32,166 nt of DNA from a gamma proteobacterium symbiont of Ctena orbiculata (GTDB taxonomy: Bacteria; Pseudomonadota; Gammaproteobacteria; Chromatiales; Chromatiaceae), in NCBI GenBank assembly GCA_003094555.1, contig NATW01000080.1:1-32166 (forward strand), given 5' to 3'. Numbering within the stretch: the stretch's first letter is position 1; each line of letters starts with the position of its first letter. Shown piece by piece: positions 25,387 to 32,166 of this stretch. The notes under the pieces were generated by a model. It had not been told where the DNA came from. It did no database searches and worked only from the letters and a program-made list of their open reading frames with translations. The position numbers and the translations under genes are program-made.

Positions 25387-26793
25387 TTATAGGGGATAGA
25401 GCTCTTTAACCGGCCCTTCATTTTTCGTCTCTACCTGTGCATAGAGGTTATTCAGCGCAGCCTGCAATGCCTCTTCAATTACCGGATGATAAAAGGGCAT
25501 GCGGATAAGATCACCGACAGTGAGCTGTTGTGATATGGCCCAATTGAGAAGATGGGCAAGGTTTTCACCGCGGGCTGTGATCATCTCGGCACCGACTATT
25601 CTGCCGCTGGCCTTATCGCCATACACACGGATAATACCACGGCTCTGGCCCATGATCTGGGCACGTCCCACGGGGGCCAGTTTTACCTCGCCGATAGCTG
25701 TTTTGTCAGGATCCAGGGCCTGATATGTTTCACCTACGAGGCAGATGTTTGGGTCACAAAAATTGATAGCCAGGGGGACCTTGCGTTTGAACGCCATGGT
25801 TTCATCATGGGCCGCGTTGTGACCGGCGATTTTACCCTCGTCACCGGCTTCGTGCAGGATAGGGCGCTCACCGTTGACATCCCCTGCAATGAAGATATGT
25901 GAATCGCCACACTGCATGGTATTGGGGTTATAGCGGGGGATGCCGCGCTCGTCGAGCTCGATACCGGCATTTTCCAAAGCCAGGCCTTCAACGTTGGCAG
26001 TTCGTCCGAGACTGGCCAGGACCTTGTCCACCACCACCGATTGCTCACCCGCGGTGACCCGCAACCGGGAGCCCTCTTCGCTGATCTCGACAGCCTCTCC
26101 CAGGTAGATGGGGAACTCCCGCTGCATGGTCTCCAGGGCCATCTGCGAGACTTCCGGGTCCGTGGTACCGCCAATGGTTTGCGCCATATCGAAACCGTGC
26201 ACATCGATCTCCAGACGGCTCAAGGATTGTCCCAGTTCAAGTCCGATCACACCCAGGCCGACCACCGCCACAGAATTCGGCAGGTCTTCCAGCTCGAAGA
26301 AAGTGTCGGTGGTCAGCACCTTGTCACCGAAGGCTTCCCAGGCTGGTGGAACCACCGGGCGGGATCCCGTGGCGATGACAATCCTGTCGGCTACCACCCG
26401 GTCGCCATTGTCGAGTTCGAGGGTGTGAGGATCGACGAATTTCGCATAGGCCTCGACGAACTTGTCACCCATGTTGTCGGTGCTGTTGGAGAGTACCCGG
26501 TCCACAAAGTTGTCGCGCAGATCCTGCACATGTTCCATGGCCTCTGGAATGTCGATGGTCAATTCAGTATGACCATCCACTCCGTAACGGTTGAGGTGGG
26601 TCCTCCGATGGTAGTCCTCGGCCACCTGAATCAAGGCCTTGGAGGGCATACAACCGACCCGGGCGCAGGTGGTGCCGGGTTCGCCGCCATTGATGAGGAG
26701 GAAGCTTTTTCCGCTGGGGCCGACTCTGCTGGTTGCATTCAGTCCCGCTGTTCCTGAGCCAAGGATAGCGACGTCAACTTGTTTTTCTGCCAC
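25387..26793 (-). CDS. Dihydrolipoamide dehydrogenase-like flavoprotein disulfide reductase
   Basis: The 468-residue protein is a class I pyridine nucleotide-disulfide oxidoreductase. FAD-binding GSGTAG is at residues 12-17, and the redox-active disulfide is C43 and C48 in TTCARVGCMPSKAL. The NAD(P)-binding segment is VAVVGLGVIGLELGQSL, and the second FAD motif is HIFIAGDVNGERPILHEA. The dimer-interface catalytic pair is H436 and E441 in FYHPVIEEALQAAL. The CARVGC and HPVIEE forms differ from the CLNVGC and HAHPTLSE of housekeeping Lpd, and no 2-oxoacid dehydrogenase genes are adjacent, so this is probably a specialised paralogue. The start is GTG 26791-26793, with TAGGAGACCTCC just upstream. 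It forms an operon with the OsmC-like gene. Substrate is unknown. Confidence 0.9.
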   Translation of the reverse strand: MAEKQVDVAILGSGTAGLNATSRVGPSGKSFLLINGGEPGTTCARVGCMPSKALIQVAEDYHRRTHLNRYGVDGHTELTIDIPEAMEHVQDLRDNFVDRVLSNSTDNMGDKFVEAYAKFVDPHTLELDNGDRVVADRIVIATGSRPVVPPAWEAFGDKVLTTDTFFELEDLPNSVAVVGLGVIGLELGQSLSRLEIDVHGFDMAQTIGGTTDPEVSQMALETMQREFPIYLGEAVEISEEGSRLRVTAGEQSVVVDKVLASLGRTANVEGLALENAGIELDERGIPRYNPNTMQCGDSHIFIAGDVNGERPILHEAGDEGKIAGHNAAHDETMAFKRKVPLAINFCDPNICLVGETYQALDPDKTAIGEVKLAPVGRAQIMGQSRGIIRVYGDKASGRIVGAEMITARGENLAHLLNWAISQQLTVGDLIRMPFYHPVIEEALQAALNNLYAQVETKNEGPVKELYPL

Positions 26794-26996
26794 GGAGGTC
26801 TCCTACAATGATTGTGCAGATCGGGATTCTAACGGCTCGTGTGGCAAAAAACAGCCACTTGAATCCGGGTTATTGAATGATTGGGGAAGCCAGCCAAGTC
26901 AGAATGGGATGCTGTTTCAACCACTCGGATTGCGGTATGGTCGTGCTTTAGGGTAAAAAATCCAGATAAATACAAAATCAGGTGAGGAGAGTTTGA

Positions 26997-27452
26997 ATGA
27001 AATGGCGTCACATTATGCTAATGCTGCCGTCGCTGGCTGTGGCACAGCCGCCGGGGACTCAAATGGACCAACAGCAGTTCTTTGAGCAGTCGAAGCAGAA
27101 GATGCTGCCCATGATGGAGAAGAGCATTCCTGCCATGCGGAAGACCAAGAGCTGTTTGCAAAAGGCAGACGATCAAGCAGCATTCGAGAAGTGTGCTGAG
27201 ATCATGACCGCCATGGAAAAGGAGATAAAGGAGAGAATGGGGCCCGTGCCCGGTATGCCGGAGGGTAAACAACAACCGAGGAAAGGGCCGGAGGATATCA
27301 AGTACACCCCGGAGACCAAGCAAAATATGCTGAAGTTCCTGGAAAGATCGATCATGATCGGCTCCACCATGCAAAAGTGCTTTACCCAAAGCAGCAAAGT
27401 GGAGCAGATGCAGAGCTGTATGCAGGCTGCCCGACCCAAGCCCAAGCAATAG
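26997..27452 (+). CDS. Secreted protein with two tandem CX12C repeat units, unknown function
   Basis: I do not recognise a named family. The 151-residue protein has a signal peptide (MKWRHIMLMLPSLAVA, cut near residue 16-17), then a Gln-rich stretch. Two related units follow at about 35-70 and 110-145, offset by 75 residues. Each has ML....E[KR]SI, ten residues to the first Cys, then CX12C: C53 and C66 in the first, C128 and C141 in the second. A Pro/Gly/Lys-rich linker (82-105) joins them. The pattern suggests two helical hairpins, each pinned by a disulfide, in the periplasm. Met content is high. The ATG has GAGGAG about 8 bases upstream. It is divergent from the lipoamide-dehydrogenase-like gene. 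Confidence 0.85.
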   Translation: MKWRHIMLMLPSLAVAQPPGTQMDQQQFFEQSKQKMLPMMEKSIPAMRKTKSCLQKADDQAAFEKCAEIMTAMEKEIKERMGPVPGMPEGKQQPRKGPEDIKYTPETKQNMLKFLERSIMIGSTMQKCFTQSSKVEQMQSCMQAARPKPKQ

Positions 27453-27475
27453 CTAATGGATTGTCCTGAATATGG

Positions 27476-27793
27476 CTATTTCTGACGCAAGGTCCCAGGC
27501 ATCAGCTGATCAGGCTCAGGCTCCTGCTGCACCGGTCTGAATCGGTAACCCTGTATGATTACCGGTTGTTCTTTTGCTGGAGCGATTGGGGGCAGCGCTT
27601 GGGGCTTTTGAAGCTGCGAGTGGTTGGCGATTGGTGGTGCAAACAGTAGTGGAGGAGGAGGGAAGTAGTGTTGTCGCTGAGTGAGATGACCCTTTGATTT
27701 TCCGTGGCCACCGAATGAAAAGCAGAAAAAGGCCTGGGCCGGGTGAATCCAGCAGAGCAGGGTGATGAGGGTGATCTTCAGACTAGTGGGCAT
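27476..27793 (-). CDS. Small proline-rich secreted protein, unknown function
   Basis: The 105-residue protein starts with a signal peptide (SLKITLITLLCWIHPAQA), followed by FFCFSFGGHGKSKGH and a low-complexity tail rich in Pro and Gln, including a PPPP run near residue 45. No domain is recognised. The ATG at 27791-27793 has GAGGA 4 bases upstream, and the signal peptide supports a real gene. It lies 74 bases downstream of glcE on the same strand and converges with the CX12C gene, with 23 bases between stops. It could be a distal gene of the glc transcript, but nothing ties it to glycolate metabolism. Confidence 0.65.
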   Translation of the reverse strand: MPTSLKITLITLLCWIHPAQAFFCFSFGGHGKSKGHLTQRQHYFPPPPLLFAPPIANHSQLQKPQALPPIAPAKEQPVIIQGYRFRPVQQEPEPDQLMPGTLRQK

Positions 27794-27867
27794 GGGTCCT
27801 CATCAGATCCGACACAAGCAAGGGTCAATCGTTACAGGCCACCTGACGGGCGATGCACTGGGTCTTC

Positions 27868-28932
27868 TCAGTAGTCAGCATAGTGCCTGCCAGGATTGAA
27901 TATTCCCTTCGGATCAAATACCTGCTTCAGTTGCTTTTGAATGGCGGCAATTCGGGGATGGAGCGGATGGAAGATATCCCCTTTGCGGTCCCCATTGCGA
28001 AAAAGTATGGCATGTCCCGCCGCTTTTTCCACCAGTCTACGGATCTCCTGCCCAGGACGGTCTGAAACAAGCCAACGGAGACCGCCAGACCATTCGTGTA
28101 GCATCTGCTCTGAAATATCGAGATCTGCGGCGGGGGGTAGCGAGAGGCGCCAGAGAGGGCCTTGTTGCTTGAAGAAGTCGTGTTGCTGATCCCGCAGACC
28201 CCGCCAAAAGTCATTGTCCTGCTCGCAGGTTTCGAGGGCATAATTTGTCTGAAGATACTGCAAACGCTGGGCTGGGCAGGCAATGCGTAGCTTGTGTTGA
28301 TCTCCCAGGCTATAGGTGGCGGTTACTGGTACCCCCTCGATCAACATCTTGTGCAGCAGCGGCCAGGCATCGGCTCGCTCCGCGGTGAATCTGAGGCTGT
28401 GCTCCAGGGGTGGTTTGGGTAGTACCTTGATCGATAGCTCCAGCAGAATTCCCAGGGTCCCCATAGCCCCAGCCATCAGGCGCGAGAGGTCATAGCCGGC
28501 CACATTTTTCATCACCTGGCCGCCGAATTTGAGAATCTGGCCCTGCCCATCGAGGAGTTTGATCCCCAGCAACTGGTCCCTGGGTGACCCGCCCCAGGGC
28601 CGGCGTGGTCCACTGAGTCCCGCCGCGATGGCGCCACCGATGGTGCCTGTGGCATCGAAATGGGGAGGCTCGAAGGGGAGCATCTGTCCCTTCTCCCGTA
28701 GTGCGTCCTCAATCTCCTGCAAGGGTGTTCCGCTACGTGCCGTAATCACCAGTTCGGTCGGTTCATAGCTGATGATGCCGCGATGCTCTGTCAGTGACAG
28801 GATTTCGCCGGACGCTTCACGCCCATAAAACCGCTTGCTGCCATGACCCTCGAGTTGCAGGGGATGAGAATCTCGGGCTGCATCCAAGACTGCAGTTTGC
28901 AGGAATTGACTGGAATCGCGGTCACTGCTCAT
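27868..28932 (-). CDS. glcE: Glycolate oxidase subunit GlcE (FAD-binding)
   Basis: GlcE is one of the flavin-domain subunits of membrane-associated glycolate oxidase, which oxidises glycolate to glyoxylate. The 354-residue protein shows a PCMH-type FAD-binding core: YEPTELVITARSGTPLQEIE, GQMLPFEPPHF, ATGTIGGAIAAGLSGPRRPW, VMKNVAGYDLSRLMAGAMGT and LGILLELSIKVLP. It ends with DPKGIFNPGRHYADY, the usual C terminus, so the gene is complete. The ATG overlaps the glcD stop by one base (TAATG). The iron-sulfur subunit gene glcF, normally next in order, is not found downstream; the following gene is an unrelated small secreted protein. Confidence 0.94.
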   Translation of the reverse strand: MSSDRDSSQFLQTAVLDAARDSHPLQLEGHGSKRFYGREASGEILSLTEHRGIISYEPTELVITARSGTPLQEIEDALREKGQMLPFEPPHFDATGTIGGAIAAGLSGPRRPWGGSPRDQLLGIKLLDGQGQILKFGGQVMKNVAGYDLSRLMAGAMGTLGILLELSIKVLPKPPLEHSLRFTAERADAWPLLHKMLIEGVPVTATYSLGDQHKLRIACPAQRLQYLQTNYALETCEQDNDFWRGLRDQQHDFFKQQGPLWRLSLPPAADLDISEQMLHEWSGGLRWLVSDRPGQEIRRLVEKAAGHAILFRNGDRKGDIFHPLHPRIAAIQKQLKQVFDPKGIFNPGRHYADY

Positions 28933-30389
28933 TAAAAACGCTCCAATTCAGGAAAACGCAGTTTGCCCGCATGCACATGCATGGCGCCGAACTCGGCGCA
29001 GCGGTTCAGGGTTGGTATCGCCTTGCCGGGATTGAGCAGAGTATGGGGGTCGAACACCCTTTTGACTGCGTGGAAGGTCTCCAGCTCTTCATCCCGGAAT
29101 TGGGCGCACATCTGATTGATCTTCTCCAGGCCCACTCCATGCTCACCGGTGATGGTGCCGCCGACAGCGACACACAGCTCGAGGATTTCACCGCCGAATG
29201 CCTCCGCCTGCTCCAGTTCACCAGGATTGTTGGCATCGTAGAGGATCAATGGGTGCAGGTTGCCGTCGCCGGCGTGGAAGACGTTGGCGCAGCGCAAGCC
29301 GTAACGCTCCGACATCCCGTCGATCATCTTCAGTACTTTGCCCAGTTGATGGCGGGGTATGGTGCCATCCATGCAGTAGTAGTCGGGGGAGAGGCGACCC
29401 ACCGCGGGGAAGGCGTTCTTTCTACCTGCCCAGAATCTAACCCTCTCCTGCTCATCCTTTGCGGTCCTCACCTCGGTGGCCCCGGACTGCAGCAGAATCT
29501 CCCTGACATGCATGATCTCATCGGAGACCTCGGCATCCACCCCATCCACTTCACACAGCAGGATCGCCGCTGCCTCGGTGGGATAACCGGCATGTACGAA
29601 ATCCTCCGAAGCGCGGATGGAGAGATTATCCATCATCTCCAATCCGGCGGGGAGAATCCCCTTGGCGATGACCTGGGCCACCGCATTGCCCGCAGTCTCA
29701 ATATCGTCGAATGCGGCAAGTACCACCTGTTGCCGTTCAGGTATTGGCAGCAGCTTCACCAGGATCTCGACCACTACCCCGAGCATCCCTTCAGAGCCGG
29801 TGATCAGGGTCAGCAGGTCGAGGCCGGGGGCATCCAGACTGCCGGCGCCCAGGGTAATCCTCTCGCCGTCGATGGTAATCAGCGTCACCTGTAATACATT
29901 GTGCAGGGTGAGCCCATATTTCAGGCAGTGCACCCCGCCGGCATTTTCCGCCACATTGCCGCCGATGGAACAGGCGATCTGGGATGAGGGATCGGGGGCA
30001 TAGTAGAGACCGTAAGGCCTTGACGCCTCGCTCACTGCCAGATTACGCACCCCGGGCTGTACCCGTGCCTGCATATTTTCCCTGTCGATCTCAAGGATCT
30101 GGTTGAGTCTGGCGAGACTCAGCAGCACCCCCTCTTCGTGAGGCAGCGCACCGCCCGAGAGACCTGTACCCGATCCCCGGGCCACCACGGGTATGCGTTG
30201 CTGATGACAGAACTTCAAAATCTGCTCCACCTGTTCGGCGGTGTAGGGGAGAAGCACGATCAGGGGCACATTGCGATAGGCAGAGAGGCCATCGCACTCA
30301 TAGGGGATCAGCTCCTCCTCGCGATAGATGACGCACTCATCGGGCAACATTCGTTGAAATTCCCTGGCTAGGGTCAGACGGTCATGCAT
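28932..30389 (-). CDS. glcD: Glycolate oxidase subunit GlcD (FAD-linked)
   Basis: GlcD is the catalytic FAD subunit of glycolate oxidase. The 485-residue protein contains VARGSGTGLSGGALPHEEGV, the core SQIACSIGGNVAENAGGVHC (residues about 137-156), ITGSEGMLGVVVEI, NVFHAGDGNLHPL and the substrate-site GTITGEHGVGLEK with conserved His. The C terminus NPGKAIPT is followed by a tail of about 25 residues. The length fits the family (about 480-500). A related D-lactate dehydrogenase function is possible for GlcD alone, but the overlapping glcE argues for glycolate oxidase. The ATG at 30387-30389 has GAGGAG-like sequence about 6 bases upstream. It is read divergently from the copper receptor. Confidence 0.94.
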   Translation of the reverse strand: MHDRLTLAREFQRMLPDECVIYREEELIPYECDGLSAYRNVPLIVLLPYTAEQVEQILKFCHQQRIPVVARGSGTGLSGGALPHEEGVLLSLARLNQILEIDRENMQARVQPGVRNLAVSEASRPYGLYYAPDPSSQIACSIGGNVAENAGGVHCLKYGLTLHNVLQVTLITIDGERITLGAGSLDAPGLDLLTLITGSEGMLGVVVEILVKLLPIPERQQVVLAAFDDIETAGNAVAQVIAKGILPAGLEMMDNLSIRASEDFVHAGYPTEAAAILLCEVDGVDAEVSDEIMHVREILLQSGATEVRTAKDEQERVRFWAGRKNAFPAVGRLSPDYYCMDGTIPRHQLGKVLKMIDGMSERYGLRCANVFHAGDGNLHPLILYDANNPGELEQAEAFGGEILELCVAVGGTITGEHGVGLEKINQMCAQFRDEELETFHAVKRVFDPHTLLNPGKAIPTLNRCAEFGAMHVHAGKLRFPELERF

Positions 30390-30583
30390 AGGTTCTCCTC
30401 GTAACAGGCCCCAAGCGCAGCTTATAGGTTACACCAGATGAGAAAAACATGGTTCTTCTAAGTTTTTAAATGCCGCTTTCCGTTTCCTATCGAGTGCTGC
30501 AGTCGGCTCATTCCAAGTCAGGCATGTTATGGCTGCGACAGAACTGAATACCACGCTATATAGATAATATCCATTGTCTGTGT

Positions 30584-30612
30584 CATATGCCGACGCATCT
30601 ATGGCATATGCC
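30584..30612. repeat. Direct CATATGCC repeats spaced 21 bp
   Basis: CATATGCC occurs at 30584-30591 and 30605-30612. The start-to-start distance of 21 bp is two helical turns, and the second copy is part of the perfect palindrome GGCATATGCC (30603-30612). The arrangement fits a dimeric or tandem regulator site for the copper receptor or glcD, which is inference. Confidence 0.45.
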
Positions 30613-30669
30613 TCGAATTAATCTTTAGAATCCTGGCTCTTTTTCAGACTTCATATGATAAATCAAGCT

Positions 30670-30717
30670 GTTATCTGAATGGGCTGATTTTTGCAACATC
30701 AAACCGGTTCAGATAAC
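30670..30717 (+). repeat. Long-armed inverted repeat in the copper-receptor leader
   Basis: GTTATCTGAA (30670-30679) is an exact inverted match of TTCAGATAAC (30708-30717) with 28 bases between. The right arm ends 8 bases before the GAGGT ribosome-binding site of the receptor gene. If transcribed it would form a stem next to the translation start; alternatively it is a pair of operator half-sites. Confidence 0.6.
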
Positions 30718-30738
30718 GAAAATATGAGGTACAAAACG

Positions 30739-32166
30739 ATGCGACTTAGCGCCCTATACTTAGCCATCAGCTCCCTGTTGGCAGCACCCTGCCTGCTTGC
30801 ACAAGAACAGGCGGACCAACTGGGTGAAATCCAGGTTGAAGGTGAAGCCGAAACTACCCCTGCAGTGACCCGCACCCCAGTGGGTGACACATCCCAAGGG
30901 CTACCAGTGGATGGTGGTGATTTTCTACGCGACATCAATGGTGTCTCTGGCATCCGTATGGGGGGACATGGCATCGATCCGGTGATTCGCGGCCAGAGCC
31001 AGAATCGACTCAACATCCTCCTCGACGGCGCCTACATCCATGGCGGTTGTCCGAATCGTATGGATCCGCCTACCGCTTATTCCGCCATGGAGAGCTACGA
31101 CAGTGTAACCGTGATCAAGGGTTCTCAAACCGTGATCTATGGTGGCGGGGGAAGTGGTGGCACGGTGCTGTTTGAACGCAAGCCGCCCCGTTTTGAGGCT
31201 GGCAAGTCCTATCTGGGGCAGGTCGATGCCGGTTACAAGAGTAATTCAAAGACCAAGGAGTTCTCCGCCGACGTCGCCGCCGGTTCGGAAACCGGTTATA
31301 TCCGTGGAGTGGTCGGCTATAAGGATGCCGATAACTATGAAGACGGTGATGGCAACGAGGTGCGCTCAGCCTATGAAAACCAAAGCGGAAATCTGCTATT
31401 GGGATACACCCCGGACAAAGACAGACGCTTGGAGCTGAATATCGAGGCAACCCGGGAAGACGATACCCTGTATGCAGGTGCGGGTATGGATTCCCCCATG
31501 AGTGATGCCGACAACATCCGTTTCAAATATGAGCAAAGCGATGGTTTGGGACCCTTTGCCGGGGTGAAGGCCGAGATCTACTCCAGCCAAGTGGACCATT
31601 TGATGGATAACTTTTCGCTACGAGAGTTGACGGCACCCATGCTCATGAGTGTCCCAACGACTTCGGACACCACGGGTGGCCGAATCTTTGGCGATATCAT
31701 GGTGGGTGGCAGCAACCTCACCCTTGGTATCGATTTCCAAAACAATGAGCGGGATGCGGACCGCTTTTCGGGTATGCCAATGATGGCTGAGCCGACCACC
31801 CTGCAGTCGATTATGTGGCCAGGTGCGGAGCTGGATCAGACAGGCCTGTTTGCGGAGCTCGCGATGCCGGTTGGGAACGAGAATATGCTCAAACTTGGTT
31901 TACGCTACGATCGGGTCGATGCCTCGATCTCGCGGGGTGACGAGAAGCCAGATCTTGGCCCGAGTCCAACACCCAATAACCTGTATGCCGCCTATTATGC
32001 CGAGACATCGGATGAGCAGACGGAAAACAACCTGGGCGGTTTTGTTCACTATGAACACGCCCTGGGGGATGATTCCCTGTTTGCCGGTTTCAGTCGTAGC
32101 GTCAGAACCGCGGAGGCAACGGAACGCTACCTGGCCGGTTTCGCGCGTAACATGATGACCGGCATG
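30739..32166 (+). CDS. oprC: TonB-dependent copper receptor (OprC/NosA type), 5' part
   Basis: The gene runs off the right edge after 476 codons. A signal peptide (RLSALYLAISSLLAAPCLLA) is followed by a plug domain with ending region VTVIKGSQTVIYGGGGSGGT and then outer-membrane beta-barrel strands. HGGCPNRMDPPTAYS is the signature of OprC/NosA copper receptors. C104 and M108 form the CxxxM half and H287 and M289 (DHLMDN) the HxM half of the copper site described for Pseudomonas OprC. Further Met-rich loops (GMDSPMSDAD, FSGMPMMAEP) fit copper capture. I start at ATG 30739, with GAGGT 8 bases upstream, rather than ATG 30724, which has no ribosome-binding site. Such receptors import copper, in some bacteria for nitrous oxide reductase or cytochrome oxidases. 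Confidence 0.9.
   Translation, partial: MRLSALYLAISSLLAAPCLLAQEQADQLGEIQVEGEAETTPAVTRTPVGDTSQGLPVDGGDFLRDINGVSGIRMGGHGIDPVIRGQSQNRLNILLDGAYIHGGCPNRMDPPTAYSAMESYDSVTVIKGSQTVIYGGGGSGGTVLFERKPPRFEAGKSYLGQVDAGYKSNSKTKEFSADVAAGSETGYIRGVVGYKDADNYEDGDGNEVRSAYENQSGNLLLGYTPDKDRRLELNIEATREDDTLYAGAGMDSPMSDADNIRFKYEQSDGLGPFAGVKAEIYSSQVDHLMDNFSLRELTAPMLMSVPTTSDTTGGRIFGDIMVGGSNLTLGIDFQNNERDADRFSGMPMMAEPTTLQSIMWPGAELDQTGLFAELAMPVGNENMLKLGLRYDRVDASISRGDEKPDLGPSPTPNNLYAAYYAETSDEQTENNLGGFVHYEHALGDDSLFAGFSRSVRTAEATERYLAGFARNMMTGM

Larger units (their letters stand above)
30390..30738. other. Divergent intergenic region between glcD and the copper receptor
   Basis: This 349-base region has no supportable gene. 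It is AT-rich towards the receptor. It contains two direct CATATGCC copies (30584-30591, 30605-30612), a TCATATGA palindrome (30651-30658) and a 10-bp-armed inverted repeat (30670-30717) close to the receptor start. Promoters of both genes must lie here, but I cannot assign -35/-10 pairs with confidence. Confidence 0.6.

Noticed and set aside
26041-26757. 238-codon open frame on the plus strand
   Set aside because: Antisense to the lipoamide-dehydrogenase-like gene and no recognisable family.
28794-29894. 366-codon open frame on the plus strand
   Set aside because: It lies entirely opposite glcE and glcD, which are complete and well conserved. It has no recognisable domain and is rich in His, Gly and Leu as antisense frames of GC-rich genes tend to be.
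30690-30705. Possible FNR box in the copper-receptor leader
   Set aside because: Only the right half-site ATCAA fits; the left half does not match TTGAT at the required spacing.

Overview
The window reads as ordinary chromosome of a free-living or host-associated gammaproteobacterium. The gene order queG | nnr-tsaE-amiB-mutL-miaA-hfq-hflX-hflK-hflC-DUF2065-(hisZ)-purA matches the well-known Escherichia coli yjeS-to-purA region almost gene for gene, with hisZ added between the DUF2065 gene and purA. A MutL carrying an endonuclease site (the type found in bacteria without MutH), cmoAB and a Pseudomonas-type OprC/NosA copper receptor argue for a non-enteric lineage. A Chromatiales or sulfur-oxidising relative is a guess only; nothing in the window proves it.

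Layout. Positions 1-253 hold the 5' end of an M48/Ste24-like membrane protease, reading leftwards. A roughly 292-bp element with near-perfect 31-bp terminal inverted repeats (a MITE-like repeat) sits at 292-589, between this protease and the divergent orn. orn and queG converge. From 2564 to 15836 runs the housekeeping cluster: NAD(P)HX repair, t6A37 tRNA modification, cell-wall amidase, mismatch repair, i6A37 modification, Hfq, ribosome-associated GTPase HflX, the HflKC membrane complex, DUF2065, the HisZ regulatory subunit and adenylosuccinate synthetase. An intrinsic terminator lies directly in front of the DUF2065-hisZ-purA group.

From 16021 to 24743 the content is more variable. There is an RDD membrane protein, a PilZ protein, a three-gene unit of a two-PAS membrane histidine kinase, a FixJ-type regulator and an Atg22-like MFS transporter, then cmoA-cmoB, and a membrane diguanylate cyclase on the opposite strand. 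From 24981 to 27793 come an OsmC-like protein and a dihydrolipoamide-dehydrogenase-like flavoprotein in one operon, a divergent secreted protein built from two copies of a CX12C unit, and a small proline-rich secreted protein. glcD-glcE follow without an adjacent glcF. The right edge holds the first 476 codons of a TonB-dependent copper receptor with intact CxxxM and HxM copper ligands, preceded by repeats and a long-armed inverted repeat in its leader.

Recurring themes are tRNA anticodon-loop modification (queG, tsaE, miaA, cmoA, cmoB), c-di-GMP signalling (GGDEF enzyme with I-site, PilZ), and envelope or redox functions. No rRNA, tRNA, CRISPR array, prophage or full insertion sequence was recognised. 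Starts were moved inward from the longest reading frame in several cases, as stated per gene. The most unusual items are the duplicated CX12C protein, the kinase-regulator-Atg22-like operon, the Lpd-OsmC pair, the terminator-bearing leader before DUF2065-hisZ-purA, and the leader of the copper receptor.
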